Shown piece by piece: positions 26,291 to 40,146 of a stretch of DNA of 64,000 bases. Every line of letters begins with the position of its first letter. The stretch's first letter is position 1. The position numbers and the translations under genes were made by a program. The stretch lies in contig JAFEUB010000065.1 of the NCBI GenBank assembly GCA_024529925.1, forward strand, positions 1,922,001 to 1,986,000. Direction: 5' to 3'. The notes beneath the pieces are model-generated. The model searched no databases and was not told where the DNA came from. It saw nothing but the letters and a program-made list of their open reading frames with translations. This DNA is from Ophthalmolycus amberensis. Its lineage: Eukaryota; Chordata; Actinopteri; Perciformes; Zoarcidae.

Positions 26291-27272
26291 TTGCCCACTC
26301 ATTGATCAAGTTCACTGAGCCACTCAGCTGTTAAAACAACCACGGGCGATGTGCTGATCATATTGCTCCTACAGGTATAGTTAATTCGATTCCTATACTC
26401 ACTGTCTGAGATTAAATTCCTCCACAGTGTCGGAAATGATCAGGTAACATGTTGCCCGTCATTGAACAAAAGGATTTAACTCACCGTTCCATCTAACATG
26501 CCCAAAGTAAAGCTTCATATGGTCTCATGCTCCAAAACAAGCAAGTACAGACATCAAAGATAACAACACACACTCACATACTCACACACAGAGCACCAAT
26601 GTCATCAAAGCGGATTAGTCTCACACGAGAAGAAAAGAGCAGAGTGATGGAAGATTGGGAGTGAAACGCATGGCAAAGAGAAGGGGGGCATGAAATGGAG
26701 ATAAAGATGTCAGAGGGAGAAGAGACCGAGACACGGAGGGAGATTAGGAAAGAGTGGCCTGCTGGTCGCCCTTGTGTTTGTTTGAAAAACAGAGAAAGAA
26801 GAATACAACCAGGGGCATCACCCGTATCCGAGGCTTCCCTCTGCGACACAGAGTTTGAATGAGAAAAAAACTGTAACATCTTACATCTGTAACTCTCACC
26901 TGTATGTTTGTATGTGTATGTGTGCAAAATAGGATGATGATGTATTCTAGTGCTTCAACTTTTGTTTAATAATGCCCTCACGCATTGGTTAGGGGACACT
27001 CACATGCAATGTAAAAGCCCCCTCTGCACAGATACAGACACACAAATGCATTCCTGTATTACCAACAGTGGACCATCATCCTACTCCAACCATGTTAGGA
27101 CCTCCGTTTCTGAGCATTTTGAAAACACAAAAATAGAACACAAAAATTACTTCGCATGTATTTTTTTCCCCAGAACATTTCTGCAAATGCAACGCTTCCA
27201 CAGGTTGTTTTCAGTTCGTGAAACTTAATTGTAACATTTTGTCTCCCTAAAACTGACTTATTGATTGTTGTA

Positions 27273-27428
27273 CTCCACCCTTTCATGTCACTTCTGGTTG
27301 CAAAAAAACAAGATATCTACAGCCAAAAAATAAGATGGCGACAGCCTAAATCTCAAGGGTTAAGAACCGTAGTCCAGAAAGCAATGGGTGGTTAAGGTGA
27401 CTACGTCCAATTCATATATAGTCTATGG
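27273..27428 (+). repeat. Common teleost interspersed repeat fragment
   Basis: The motifs AAGATGGCGACAGC, CCGTAGTCCAGAAAGCAATG, GTGACTACGTCCA and TATATAGTCTATGG occur in this order. I recognise them as a frequent fish repeat. An A-rich run follows at 27429, which may be its tail. Confidence 0.6.
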
Positions 27429-30400
27429 TAAAAAAAAAAGAAAAAAGGTATATATTAGTCACTCAAGAGCCAGCGCACATTTTTGCTCTCTGCATCTAAC
27501 CAACAAACATTCACCAATAAACAAATAAATGCAATCCTTCCTTTAAAAGACACTCTGTGTGTGCATGCAGCCACCCTGACACATTCCCCTCTCGGGCGGG
27601 CAGGATGAATGGCTGAGCTGTCCTGTATTGACAGCAGGATTGATGTCTGATTCCCAGGTGACTCATTTGACCACAGTCAGAATACACCTCTTCTCAATGC
27701 TTCACTGACTCACTGAGTGCACGTGTGTGAGTGAGAGGGAGAGAGAGCAAGTGAGAGAGAAAGAGAGAGAGTATATGTTAGTGATATATTGCAGGTCTCT
27801 GGTTTGATCAGCATTCATTAGGAGGAGCACAGTTAGACAGAGGAAGGGAGGGAAAGGAAAAGCTGAAAAATTGTGAGAAATTTGTGTTCGTCAAAGAACT
27901 TACTCACATTTTGTATGTTTTATGCCAATTTACTTATATTGCATGAACTAAACCTTTAATAACATTAAGATATCTAAACTAATTCATTCAAAGACACAGA
28001 AGTTAGGGAAAAGCAGTGTTACGTGTCAACTTTGTCTCATAGAAAGTACTTTATACACTACTAATTTGCATATGAACAGTCACTTATGATCTTTCACTAA
28101 TATTAACCAAGGTCATAGTCACCAACCTGCTGAGTACAGTAGGTCGTTGCATAAAAAAGTAAACCTGAGAAACTTCAAGTTTGTTGACCTGCAAATGGTT
28201 CTCCTAGCACAACACAGGCAAGTCCCAAATGTATGCAAGAAAGCTTGAGTGCTCAAGATTTTTAATGAATGTTCATTTCAATTCTTTTTTTTCCCATTTT
28301 AATGTTCCTTTTACTGTTATTTTTGGCCAAGCCCAATACCTATTCCATCACATCCTCACACATTAGTCATGTGCATTCTCATTGTGTCCACTCAGTCACA
28401 GTTTCATTGTCAACTTACCACAAGTGGCAATGAACGCATTTTGCGCAACTTCTTCCTCCACACTGAGAATTTCAACAGCTTTTTTTTCATCACTTCATAT
28501 AAGTATAAAATTACTTGACTTCAAGTTATATATTGTAAGAAAATCACACAAAAATGATGTTTGACTACAATCAATGTCCCGTAACTAATAATCCAATCAC
28601 AGTTAACAGTAGCAATAAGCACAGCGACAATGCTCACTTGTGTTAATGCAATATTACAACAATGAATGCGATGCTGCCAGAAAAAAAAGACACTATATAT
28701 AATTGATGGAACGGTCTCCGGTGGCTTGTTGCATATTTAAAATTCCATCTGTTAGCTTTAGCTGAAAGACTGCAGTGCTGAGATCAGCGTGCACCTCCTC
28801 AGGCATGCATGCTACTTGTTTTACAAATGATGTTTTATTATTTCATGCTTAATTAATTGTTATAAATGTGGAAATGTGCCTATGGACCTTTCTGTAACTT
28901 AAGTGACAGGTGTATGTTTATATTTGCAGATACAGTGAAGTAGGGAGAAAGTGATACTTTACATGTCTGCTCTTGCTCTTTGAAGCTCCAGTGCTTCAGT
29001 TTCCTTCTTAGTTACATGTGAAATTAAAAGTCCTTCGTACGAACTTTAAATCAGCTTTCTTTTGAGTGCAAGTGCTGTGTCAACCTTTAACCGCAATTAT
29101 TTTCATCTACATGTGATACACCTCTTTTTAGATAATGACTTCTACTCTGTCAGATGGGAGGAAAACAGAATATTCCAAGTACAAGAGGACACCTGATGTA
29201 ACTGCCTTTTACAAAGGATAATGCTCAGGATTGTCTTCAGCCAGTATTTTGTCAATGCTTGATAACACTGTCAGCGAAAAGGGACATCTGTTTTTTTAAT
29301 TCAACAGCTTTTGTATCAGTGAATAAATGTGTTACACCAAAAAGCATAACATCCATGACATTGTACAGTAGTTCAGCCTCATGTAGGGATATTCGATCCA
29401 TACTTAATATATATGTATATCAATCATTTGCTATCTGGGACATAGCTTTTGTTGTTAAATTAGACGAGTGAGATGAGTTTTGTGGTGTTGAAAACAGCCC
29501 GTTTAATTATCGTAGACACGCTCCGAATATCTGATGGTGAAACTCACCACAGCAACTAACATATAACATGATCTGCAGGGGTTGCAATAGGACTGGATGA
29601 CGCCAAAGACACTCTCCCAAAGCTTGGTGCAAAAGAGAGAGAATCGGGAGCACTGACCGTGTCAGATTGTTTTTTATTGACTTTTCCACAGCTTGTAATT
29701 GTATATAGCCCCATGTTCTCAGAAGCTCTTATCCAACTTTGACATGGTCTCAAATATTGGCTGTTGGCTGGGGGATTTGTTAACAACGGGACCCTGGCTA
29801 GTGCACTTTCATCCTCTGCTGCATCACCACAGGGCAGCTCCCTTCCACCTCACCTTGTTTGTTAATATTTGCCAAATGAAGACTCCGAAGCAAATTCACA
29901 AAAAGTGTCGTGCGGCTTTTGCGGCTGCTAAACCTGTAGAAATAAGATAAAAAGGAAGTGTGTAACTTAGTTATTAATGTCTTCAGACAGTTGGTGTCAT
30001 GGGGTGTCATGCTCAGACTTTCATGTCATCGTAGCAGCACTGAATTTGTTTGAATGAAAGATCTTTTCATTTGTCCCCATTTTCATGTTTCATTCATATT
30101 TTTTATGGTCTAAAGGGGTGTGTCTTTGAGTTTATTGAAAATAAATCGGACCAAAGGCTCTCTCTCTGTCACAATACGATTCTTTGCCTGACGTTTTGAG
30201 GAATGCCACTGCGCCTCGACACTCAGTTCATGTAAATTGTGGTGTGAAAATTTCTGTTAACTTTTTTTTTTAATCTCTGCCACTCCGTTCTTGGTGCAAA
30301 GGCAACATTAATACTTTGCCGCATGGATATTTGCGATCACACGCAAAAAAATAACCAAATTGCACTGAGCTGGTAAACTTCATAGCCGTGTTTGTGTTGT

Positions 30401-30745
30401 AACATCATAAATAGATTCGATTTTGCGAATCGGACCTGAAGACGAGGCAGATAGCGGTTGTAAGGGATCATACTGCTATTCGTGGCCACCACAATTGTGA
30501 CTTTGCCCGTCAGTGTACAGTATATTAGTAAGGAGATACTGTAAGGGTGCTTGATGATGAGGACTTTATTCATGGCACAGTCATTAATTAACCTCTACGA
30601 TATTATAACCTTTTTTTTCATTTTCATGTCTTAAAATGTTGCTTTTTCTTTGATAGGAGCTTCTCTCTAAACGCCATTCCACTCTACGTACTTGTTGTCA
30701 AACTTAACTATATTCTCTGTACGGACTGTGTTTATCACTCAAAGT

Positions 30746-30760
30746 GCAGGAGGTGGCACC
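30746..30760 (+). promoter_or_regulatory. Possible CTCF core motif
   Basis: GCAGGAGGTGGCACC matches 13 of 15 positions of the CTCF core CCASYAGRKGGCRSY. A single motif match in 64 kb is weak evidence. A CTCF boundary in the desert upstream of grin3a would be plausible. Confidence 0.3.
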
Positions 30761-31439
30761 GGCTCTCTTGTGTGTGACCAACAGATTTCCATGACCAGAG
30801 CACCTGCAGCACTGTTGTAAAAGTGGCTGGATTAGGAGGATTAAATTATCAGTGGGTGTGATAGCAGCTGGCATCAACCAAGGCCAATCAGATCAACTGC
30901 TCTCAAGCCTTTTAAATGCAGTGCACACCATTTGCTGTGGTGGACCGACAGCTTTGTAATGTAGAGGAGAGTCCAGCACAGATTCCCTTAAGAGGGAACC
31001 AGCTGCATACGGTAAATTAAAGGTACCCCGTGGATTTTTAATTTTTTTTGCTTTTATAAACAAAATGATGTTTACATCCACAACATATTGAATGTATCCT
31101 TGAGGCCTAATTCATCTTTTTAAATGTTGGCCTTCCTCACATTTGCAGGGCTGATATTCGGAAGTATTTGAAATTGTTTACGTCCACGTTTGCTTGCTAG
31201 CAGTCTTCTACTTGCATACGTTTTTTGGCACATTGTTAAGTTTCTTTACGTTAACTGGCAAAACAGGGAGCAGCTCTTTAAAACATTGCTCCTGACATTT
31301 AAATATGAACACAAATTACCTTTAGAATTAGTAATCCAGTAAAACAGCAACATTCTGGGACTGAGAGAGAATAAACAATGAAGTCAAAATTAAAAGCATC
31401 CAATCCACTTAAGATATGGAAGTGTAAAAGTCCAAGTGA

Positions 31440-31640
31440 CCAGCTAAGAGACCTGTTGAGTAATGCTGCATGCATGTAAAGCTGGTTGATAGCTTGAGGA
31501 ATAAAAGAGTTGTTGTATCTATTTGATTTGATTTTGTAGAGGTCTCTTTCCAGGGTCAGGTTGCTGCTACTGCGATTGAAATGAAGGGGATGGATACTAT
31601 TCCGACATTCTTTTCCAGTTTTTGTAGGATGAGTTTTTGT
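31440..31640 (-). pseudogene. 3' end of a non-LTR retrotransposon reverse-transcriptase ORF, decayed
   Basis: The minus-strand frame contains IHPLHF (about 31595), then LYKIKSNRYNNSFIPQAINQL ending near 31480. The pattern HPL(H), then basic residues and a Y/N-rich stretch, then SFIPxAIxxLN is the usual C-terminus of the pol protein of fish LINEs. The characteristic LPSGRR-type stretch between the two is lost, and no reverse-transcriptase core lies upstream, so this is a 5'-truncated dead copy. The surrounding 140-codon frame has no other recognisable part. Confidence 0.5.
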
Positions 31641-32079
31641 GCTGGCTAGTGGCTGTTTCTGCCTTCTGGATATGGCGTTGCAGCCTGGATTAGTCCTGTT
31701 GACGCATGTTACCAAACACACAAGACCAAAAGACAGAACACTCTTATGCTGATGTATAAAACATTTGTAAAATCAGACATGCAATTTCCAGATTTTTTAA
31801 ATTGCACAGTCCCTAAAGTTAAGTTTCATTTCAGAGTTATTTGTATGTTGTGATCGTTTCCACTATTTATTATCATTGATTTCTAACCAGCGAAATGATT
31901 ACATGGTGGTGGCATGGCATGTATTAAATTATGTGCTGGCATCCCGGAAACAATGCCAAGGAAAAGTAATTTAGGATACTACTTTGTCATGGACACACAA
32001 ATTCCTAGGTTCAACAGAAATACGTTTTAATCAAAAGCCACATAGGGAGGAGGTTAGGATGGATAGATGGGTCAAACAC

Positions 32080-32240
32080 GAGCCCGGTGTTTGTGTCCCG
32101 TGTGAAACGACAAGTCAATGTTGACTTATTTCAAACCATGATGTTTTCTTCGCTAAACCTAACCAAGTGCTTATGTGGCCTAACCCCAATGTTAACTTGT
32201 TTAAACTAGCAAGAGCAGTTTTAAAAGAAATGTCCTTGCA
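32080..32240 (+). repeat. Interspersed repeat shared with 48965-49160
   Basis: Contains TTTGTGTCCCGTGTGAA, CCATGATGTTTTCTTC, then CTAAACCTAACCAAGTGCTT. The same order (TTTGTGTCCCATGTGAA ... AACATAACCAA ... CTAACAAAGTGCT) recurs at 48965. CCTAAACCTAACCAA-like DNA is frequent in fish repeats. Class unknown. Confidence 0.5.
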
Positions 32241-32514
32241 GTGGAATTACCCCTTTGCAGCACAAGGTCATTGCACTTGATCTCCACTACCCTATGTTCT
32301 GACTCTGTGTGTTTTTCCTGCATATCAAGAATTGGGAAAAGCCAGGTATGCTTTCAAATGACTGATTCTCTCTGATGATGAAACAAACAGAAGTTAAAAT
32401 AATTTTGCCAATAAACAAGTATTTGAACATGTTACACAAGCATCTTCTGAGTTTGCCCGCATACAAGTGTATGTGTGTTTACATTGGGCATAGGTGACTC
32501 CGGGTGCACCTCTA

Positions 32515-32570
32515 TTCTGGTGATAGGAGAGCTTGCATTCAGCAGGGTTGTAGGGGGTCAAATCCCACCT
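32515..32570 (+). mobile_element. Possible tRNA-derived SINE head, decayed
   Basis: GGTGATAGGAGAGCTTGCATT followed by GCAGGGTTGTAGGGGGTCAAATCCCACC looks like the D-arm to T-arm part of a tRNA-derived SINE. The B-box-like GGGTCAAATCC is at 32555-32565, with two mismatches. The body and tail are not recognised. Confidence 0.35.
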
Positions 32571-35438
32571 GACTTGAACTTGATTACACAGCCTTCTACA
32601 AAAAACCCTCCGGTTGACAAGGGTGGCTTATGACCTCATAATATGTAGGGTCAGTAATCTCAGTTTGCTGGGCCTGAGCCATTCAATTAGAACGCATCAC
32701 CTTTTAAAAAGAGGCCCAAACATCTACAATATCTGCAGATTGTTTTGTGCATAAAAAACAGACTTGGGTGTACAACTGGATCCCACACAGACGAGGAAAC
32801 CACATTGCCATCATCATCATGCTCTTATTCATGTGACGGTAATATTCATGACAATCTACCTTCACCACATGTCTGTTCCCATTGATATTCCGTCCGCGAG
32901 TCAACCTTGCCTCCGGAAGTTAACATTACACTAAAGAGAGCTACCAGTAACTAATGGAAGGACTTAGACGGCGTCTCACCATAGATTAGAGCCAAGGGTA
33001 ACTAGAAAGGACACATGGTGATGACATCAAACAGCTTCCTCATGTCCCTCTGGCTCCCTGTCCCCAATCGTCTACCACCCTTGAACACACACAGACACAC
33101 ACACTTGCAGGAAGTAGATTGTACTACCACACAGTGTAAACTACTCACTTACAAGCCGGACACCACACACCGTGTACATGGGCATGCATGTTTTAGATCT
33201 TGAATGTTTCTCCATCTAACTTTCTGTGCCGGTCGATCACTTTCATCCACACGTCAAGCTGACAGTCTCTGATGTAATCTAATGTAACATTTGATCCCAG
33301 AGCCTTGAGATTAATATGCAAGCTAATAATAGGATAACCAATCCACTCCCAAAACAATTTATTCAAGATTGCTTCTTCTATATTGGTTCACACCTGGAAA
33401 AATGTGCTCAGCATAACATACACCAGTGGGCCTATTGCAACAGAGCGATACCTCCTTGACATAGCGATACCTCTGGTGAGGCACAAAGTTGAGCTTAGCG
33501 CAGTTGAATTTCAAGTGAGAGGGAAGTGAAACATTCAGTCCAAGATTAGATCCTGCATTGATTCCACTGATGATAAGGAGGTTTTATTCCATTACTGAAT
33601 GTACAGAAGCGTATATACCCCCGATGGAGTCTCGAGGCTGGAGGTGGTGAAAAGGCAGTGGAAGACGACTGTGGAGTTTCCGGAAGCAGCAGCAGTGGAG
33701 AGACAGTTTTCTAAAGTGGAAGCAGTATACAGTAACCATGGCTCCCATGACTCAGGGAGAGATCTGAATCTCTTGTTAAATGTCAAAATATAAAATGGCA
33801 GCATTGAAAATAATAAAAAATAAGGTGACAGCATGTGAATCTGTTTTTAAAACTAGTGTGTGTAGTTGTTTCTACTGTTAATACATATATATTTCCATTG
33901 CTAATCTTAGTTGTATTACATAAGCCCCTGCCTTCTAAAACAAATAAACACATAAACTTCTGTGTTCTGCACGTCTACTGACCCATGTGATGCTGCGACA
34001 GGGCATTCATTTGAAGTGTGGCCATTATGTTTTTTTAAAGGTTCTATTCTCAGCACATCTCAGGGGTTAGGAGAGATGCCGTTTTACCCGCCCAACTCAA
34101 TAAATTAACACAATTTAAGAGGCATATTTTTACCATCAACTCCTTACTGCACACCATGCCTCCTCTTTGGAGCAGTTTATACTCTGGTAGAGAATAACAT
34201 GTGCACAAAACTGGATGGTGCAATATACCAGATCCAACTGTTTTGCCAGAGGAATATTGACATTGGCCGATTCTGCAAAGCCCAAGAATGGTCGAAGTCA
34301 TGTTATTTTTCTCCCCATTCTTTTCCTTTTAAAGTCAAATGCCAACATTTCTAAAATGCTTGCGTTATATCTGCACAAGGCAACAATATGATGGTAAACG
34401 AAAAACCATGGTTATGACAAATAAAATATGGTTGGGGTAAGGCAACTAAAACAGTTGGTTAAGTTAATGCGATTCATGAGCACATCAATATATTTGTTCG
34501 AATTTTTTCACACAGAACGCAACTATTATACGGCGAGAAAGGGACTTTTTTTCAGATGGAGGTATATTTTTCGGACCTTTTACTCCGCAAATAAAGTAAG
34601 ATATCCTCACAGTCGACATGAAGGCACAGATAATAAACAAGCCCAATATGATCAGAATCCTAACACATTAATTCACTGTCCAATAATGATGTTAACAAAG
34701 AGGAATAGAGCTGAAACAAGTGGTTTCAACAACCACAGATAAAGTCCCTGAACACAAATTTATCTTATCAGAAGATGAGAAGAATACAATATCGTAGCTT
34801 TTTTTGGATGGCATCACTTCACACCTGAATGAACTGAATTTAAAGCTGCAGGGTAAGCAAGTCAGTAAGTATTTTATTTTAAGATAAACTCTTTTCAAAA
34901 GCTTTATGTAATGTTTTTATTTTATTTTTAAATCCAGCCCTTATTGAATTGAGAGAACATTTATTATTTACGGTATAATTAATCCAGTTAAATTTGAAAA
35001 CTGACAATAAATATTGTTGAGATATTATTCAATTCAACTATCTGTTTTTGATTTGACAGTCAGATGTTGACTACACACAGACTTTAATACAACTGCATGG
35101 CTATTTCAATAATACTGGCACTAAATCATAGCGCAAGCTGGACATTATTGTGATGTTCTGGACCTTTGCGTGAGGACATTTTTTCTAGCTGGACCTCGTT
35201 AATTAATTGAGAATACCCCTGCCATAGACATATGATTTTTGCAGGCCAGTATTTTCTACAGCTGCATTATCTCCAGCCATATAACATGGATACCAAAAGA
35301 TCAGCCTCTCAAGTGGTTGTGTTTTATATCCACAATTAATAAGAGCTACTAAAAGCAGTGTCTTCGCCACACTGTGTGATTTCCAATAAAAGCTGGCACT
35401 GAACACAGTCTTGCCAACTGTCTTGGCCCTTTTCCACA

Positions 35439-35441
<3 letters not shown>

Positions 35442-35488
<47 letters not shown>
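35442..35488 (+). repeat. (CA)n microsatellite
   Basis: An uninterrupted run of about 23 CA units. Confidence 0.95.
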
Positions 35489-35492
<4 letters not shown>

Positions 35493-35859
35493 ATAGAGCT
35501 GACACATTCTTAGATCGATGGGCCGTCCCTGCCTAACCTCCCATAGCGCTAAAGAGCAGAAATAAAGCTGTTTTCACATCATAAAGCCAGCTGTGTAACT
35601 GCACCGTGCTTCTGTGGCTTGTATCATTTATAACAGCGACTTAATGAAAAGGCCTCAGTGCCCTTGAAAGAATTTGTAATGAAAAAGTAAACATGATGAT
35701 GAAAAAATAGAAAAATATTCACTTAGCACAGCGTTTGGGTTTCTCCAGCTGTGGCCATGATGTGTGGACTGAGTAGGGGACAGGAACACAATAAAATTAA
35801 AAAGTAGAACGGAAAAAGCACAGTAAATAAAAGGTGCAGTAAGACTTAAAAAAAGATCC

Positions 35860-36220
35860 AGAAGTACAGTTGGTTGGTGGACAAAAAGAGAGAGAGAGAG
35901 AGAGACACCCATGAGTGCGGAAATGCTGAGTGAGGAGAGACAGAAAAGAAAGACAGAGGTGTAGACAGAAACATGCCGTGCAGGGACACAAGGGAGAGAG
36001 AGACACAGACCGAGAGACAGATGCTGCAGGACAGAAAAAGCAGACGAAGGCGCCTGTGGAATCAGCGTGTCAACAGAGTTGTAATTGTCATCTCATGGTG
36101 GACAGACCGGGCGGGACACTGATGGCGTGGGGGAGGAAGAGAGGGGAGAAGAAAGGTGGCAGAGATAAGACTGAGGAAGGACATGGGGAGTGGCATGTCT
36201 CCAAGGATTAAGATCTGTCT
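35860..36220 (+). repeat. Purine-rich block
   Basis: The + strand is rich in GAGA, GACAGA and AGGAAG motifs, including a pure GA run at about 35889-35905. The open frames across it (Arg/Lys/Glu-rich) are artefacts of composition. Confidence 0.6.
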
Positions 36221-38055
36221 GGGTTGTGAAAATGCAAGGTTATCACTGCACCGAGGTGTTCACATGCACAGAGACACGCATACTTTCATCTCCTATACGT
36301 ATTACATTGCATATGACAGGACATTAAGTCAGGCACTGTCACATGTGACACTAGCAGTCTGTTAGATGTTGGTCACAGATCATCATTATGGACTAAATAC
36401 TCTGGACAGAAGAAGATTTTGTCATCAAAGCCTGTGTCCAAAATCTCTCGCCGTTTCACTCATTTGTTATTCCCTTTATAGCCAGAAAGGTGCACTCAGT
36501 CGGGTGCAGTTCTCCGCTAGTTGCAACGAGCACTGCTGTATTGTGTGATCGAATGAATACAAACCAAAAGCTATCCCTCTCAGATTGGAGGTAGTGGTGT
36601 AGGCATTGTACCGGACTGGGCAAAGTAATGGTATATTGCATGTAAACAGCAGGGAGGCTGGGAGTTCTTTTTGCCGGACTACAGATACCAGTAGGGCATT
36701 GTAAGGTTGTACGGGAGCTCGTGGGATTATTAAACAGGTATAACATCTCGAGGGGAAAGAAAGTTGCCTCGGAGTTAATAAGCTGGCACACTATGCCAAG
36801 AGAAAGCATTTGGAACAGATGGCTGCCAGGGTGAACAGGGATGGTGGCAATTCTTCCATTTCCTTTCTACAGCCTGATGCAATGCATTTCATTTACACAG
36901 CTGACATTTATTCACCCACTCGGCAGTGAAGGAGCAGCCCGTGGAGCAGAAGTTCCCACCAGGTGGAACTTTACCTCGGTGTAATGGAGAATGTGAATAT
37001 ATGTTTAATCACTGACCCTGAAAAGATGGGGCATGAGTGTTTGTGAGACGCTAGGCTTCCTTGGTTGCAGCAGGAAGAATATTCTGTTTCAGCGCAGGTG
37101 TTTCTATCTCGCTACTATCACAGTGATAGACAGCTTTTTTGTGATTGCGCAAACAGCAGCACCCTCAGGTGTTTGATTGCTAATGAGGAACACACAAGCT
37201 GGGTGAAGAAAGCAGCAGACACACCTGCAAAACATCTTGTGTGATTGGATTCTACCGTCATAATATTGGTCCATCGTGCAAATCTGTTTGTCTCTCTGTT
37301 CCCAAAGATGATGTTACCCATTGATTAAGAACTCTGAAGCAGTTGCAGACTTGCTAATGTGCATTCTACTAATGTGACCATGAATGTGATGAGGCAAAAC
37401 ATGATTTATTTTCTGAATTGGTGAACTACTAACCACTCCAGGTATACAGATATGTCAATTAGTCAAAATACATTGTGATAATAAAACAAATCGACACATT
37501 TATCTCTGTCATTCAAAAACGTTTTTTATTCAGCATTTTTTATTTAACATTTCATTGAATCACATTGACACAATAATGAGATTTAGGTGAGCTATCAAAA
37601 AGGAGACACAGTGACGCATGGTTAGGATTATTTCATTTGCAGAATTTTGAATATTTTGAACATAATCGAGCATAAGCTTTGACAGTGGTGGAAAGGTTAT
37701 GTATGGAAATGTTGGAAATAGAAGCACAAAAACATGCAATATTCAATTAAATGAAGGTTAGTGAAACTTTTTTAGGAGAATCTGATCTAAAGATAATTCT
37801 AAATCTTATATGACCCCAGAATAGTATTTTTCTGTATATTACATGGTATTCAGTAAAAATATTTCCGGGATTTCATTTGAAACTAAAATGTTGATATAAA
37901 AATCTAGCAGATATTTGTGACACTGATAACATTCAAGTTGATTTTCTCCAGTCTTCGAGTCACGCTCTCCTTTTCTTTTCAACCGTTCTATTCTCTGCTT
38001 ATCTGATTGTCATCCCTCCATGTCTCCTCTGTCCTGTTATATCACTCCATCTGGC

Positions 38056-38087
38056 CCTCCTCCTCCTCCTCCTCCTCCTCCTCCTCC
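38056..38087 (+). repeat. (CCT)n trinucleotide repeat
   Basis: About ten CCT units. The chance frame across it has a Pro run. Confidence 0.95.
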
Positions 38088-39299
38088 GATTGAGGAATCA
38101 GAGAGTATCTTTCTTAAGTGCCACTCCCCATATCCATTCCTCCTCTGGTCTCTCACCCATCTCTCCACCTCTTCTCTTATCTTATTATTGCTCTGTAGAA
38201 GTGCTGTACCTTTTTTTCTGGCCTCTTTTCATCGCGAGTTTTACTGCAGTTTGTGTATGCTCAAATAAAGTGCACCATCAACTTGAAGAGCTACAGTACA
38301 GTACCCGACTCTCCCCAACAAAAGCACAGCGCTTGATAGAAACCACGTTACGACCGCCGTAAATTAACCCAAAGTCATTCCCAAAGGCCGTGGCAAATCA
38401 AGTCATATCTGACAGGCCTGCAAGCAATGTAAAAGAGAAGACCGATATCAGTCTTCAATCTAGATTTTCTTGTATGGTAATATTTATATCCATTTCGCTG
38501 GGTATTGTAATGCAAGTCAAATAGATAAACAACACCAAGCTATGATCAGGATTAAGGGCAGTGAGTGTGTTTGTTGGATTTTGTCCTTGACTTTATTGTC
38601 TGAGTTTATATGGCAGTATATCCCTCGCTAGGTATGAAGTCACGTTTGTGCCCGAGATCTGCATTGGGTCCAAGTTTATTTCTCTGTGGAGAAAAAACTC
38701 CATTTTGGCACCAATAAATTCAAATTTATTAGACCCCTGTAAAAAAATATGATAACAATTATGAGTGTGGCGAATAGGAGTTGATGACATAACAATTTGG
38801 AATTATCTCAACATCATTCTTTCAAAATTTTCAAAAAATGATCTCATAATTGTGATAAAAGGATACCTTTATTACAAGGAAAAACACTTTTGTAAAGGTC
38901 ATTCTTACTACATGCTGTCCTGGCATATGCTGTAGACAGGCGCAGGCTGAATATCAATTACTGTCAGTATCACGGAGAGAGACCTCGCAGCTAAACTTGC
39001 CAGCTTTAAAATATGCTTCCGGGCCAAGTCCTGAGCCAGCTCCATTGCTCAAACGTTTCAGAGGATTCCCATCAACATTGGGAAACCCAACTTTTTTCCA
39101 AATATGTCCTTGGTGAATTAGAAGTGTTATTTGAACAACAGCATCACAGGAAAAGCCTGTTACGGCATTTAGAAATAAAGTTAATTGAAATACCTATTCC
39201 TTTAAGACGGTTTGTCCTTTGTCTCTGACATGCAGTGCCATAGTAAAATAGTACATGTAGTTAATATGCACAGTGCTCCAATAGAACCTTTGGAGTCTG

Positions 39300-39510
39300 A
39301 GTGCGTCTTTTTTTGCACGTGGCTGTGATGCTCCGGGCTGTCAGCAAGCTGTCAAGAATCCAGTTTTCTCAAATGTTGCTATCATTGTTTGAGTTCCTTC
39401 AGCAACACATCTCACTCCCAACTCCTCAAATACCGTTGCTTAAGAACCTCCAAATTATGAAGCTCTATGTATCTAGAACCAGTTTTGGACGTGTCAGGGA
39501 TGGCGCGTTA
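39300..39510 (+). repeat. Interspersed repeat, copy 1 of a pair
   Basis: Contains CACTCCCAACTCCTCAAATACCGTTGC-like DNA at about 39415, matching CATTCCCAACTCGTCAAATACC at about 43012. I recall this as a fish repeat motif. Boundaries are approximate. Confidence 0.45.
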
Positions 39511-40127
39511 TTTTCCACTCGATAAACACAATTTATTTTCAATACTCGTAATTGCAGGTAGGTATATTCCAAGCTTCAACCTTTAACTGACGCAGAACTG
39601 AATACCACGTCAATACGACACACTCAAGGCACATATTGCTCAGCTTCAAGCAACATATTGCTGCCAGATTTTACTACTAAGTCAAAAAAGCAAAACAGAC
39701 CTTCAAACTCCAAAGTAGTGAATGGTGACAAGATGACCTGATTGACACTAAGAAACGCAGATTGTCACCCAGTTTACAGTTGTGATTGCAAATAGCTTAA
39801 ATGATGCGATAGAAGTCTTAAAGAAATGTAAAGGTTAAGTGTTTTGGGACCCATTTATGAGTACGAGTTGATTGAATGTTCTGCTAGATCTTATGAGACA
39901 TTCCTGACCATGTAGTCATGAAGAACTCACTACAACTAGCCAGATGGTTGCATCAGCAGTGCTTTTTTTTTAAGTGTTTACTGCATGGAGGATGTTTATT
40001 TTCTTTTTAATAAGGCAAATGTGTATTTTCTTTTTGTTGTGGAGTGTGGGCTGCCATGCACAGTACACATTGCATGAATAGACCTGTTCTCTGCTACACA
40101 TACCAACAACAAATGAATCAAGAACTT

Positions 40128-40146
40128 AAAAAAAAAAAAAAAAAAA
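40128..40146 (+). repeat. Poly(A) run
   Basis: Nineteen A residues. No retroposon body was recognised on its 5' side. Confidence 0.9.

Larger units (their letters stand above)
26291..35441. other. Gene-free stretch
   Basis: Holds a purine-rich block (26610-26740), a repeat fragment (27273-27428), GA-rich DNA (27735-27770), a possible CTCF site (30746-30760), a LINE 3' end (31440-31640), a repeat shared with 48965 (32080-32240) and a tRNA-like fragment (32515-32570). Segment 33600-33790 is somewhat richer in GC than its flanks and open on both strands (64 and 80 codons), but neither translation is recognisable. Otherwise I see nothing. Confidence 0.6.
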
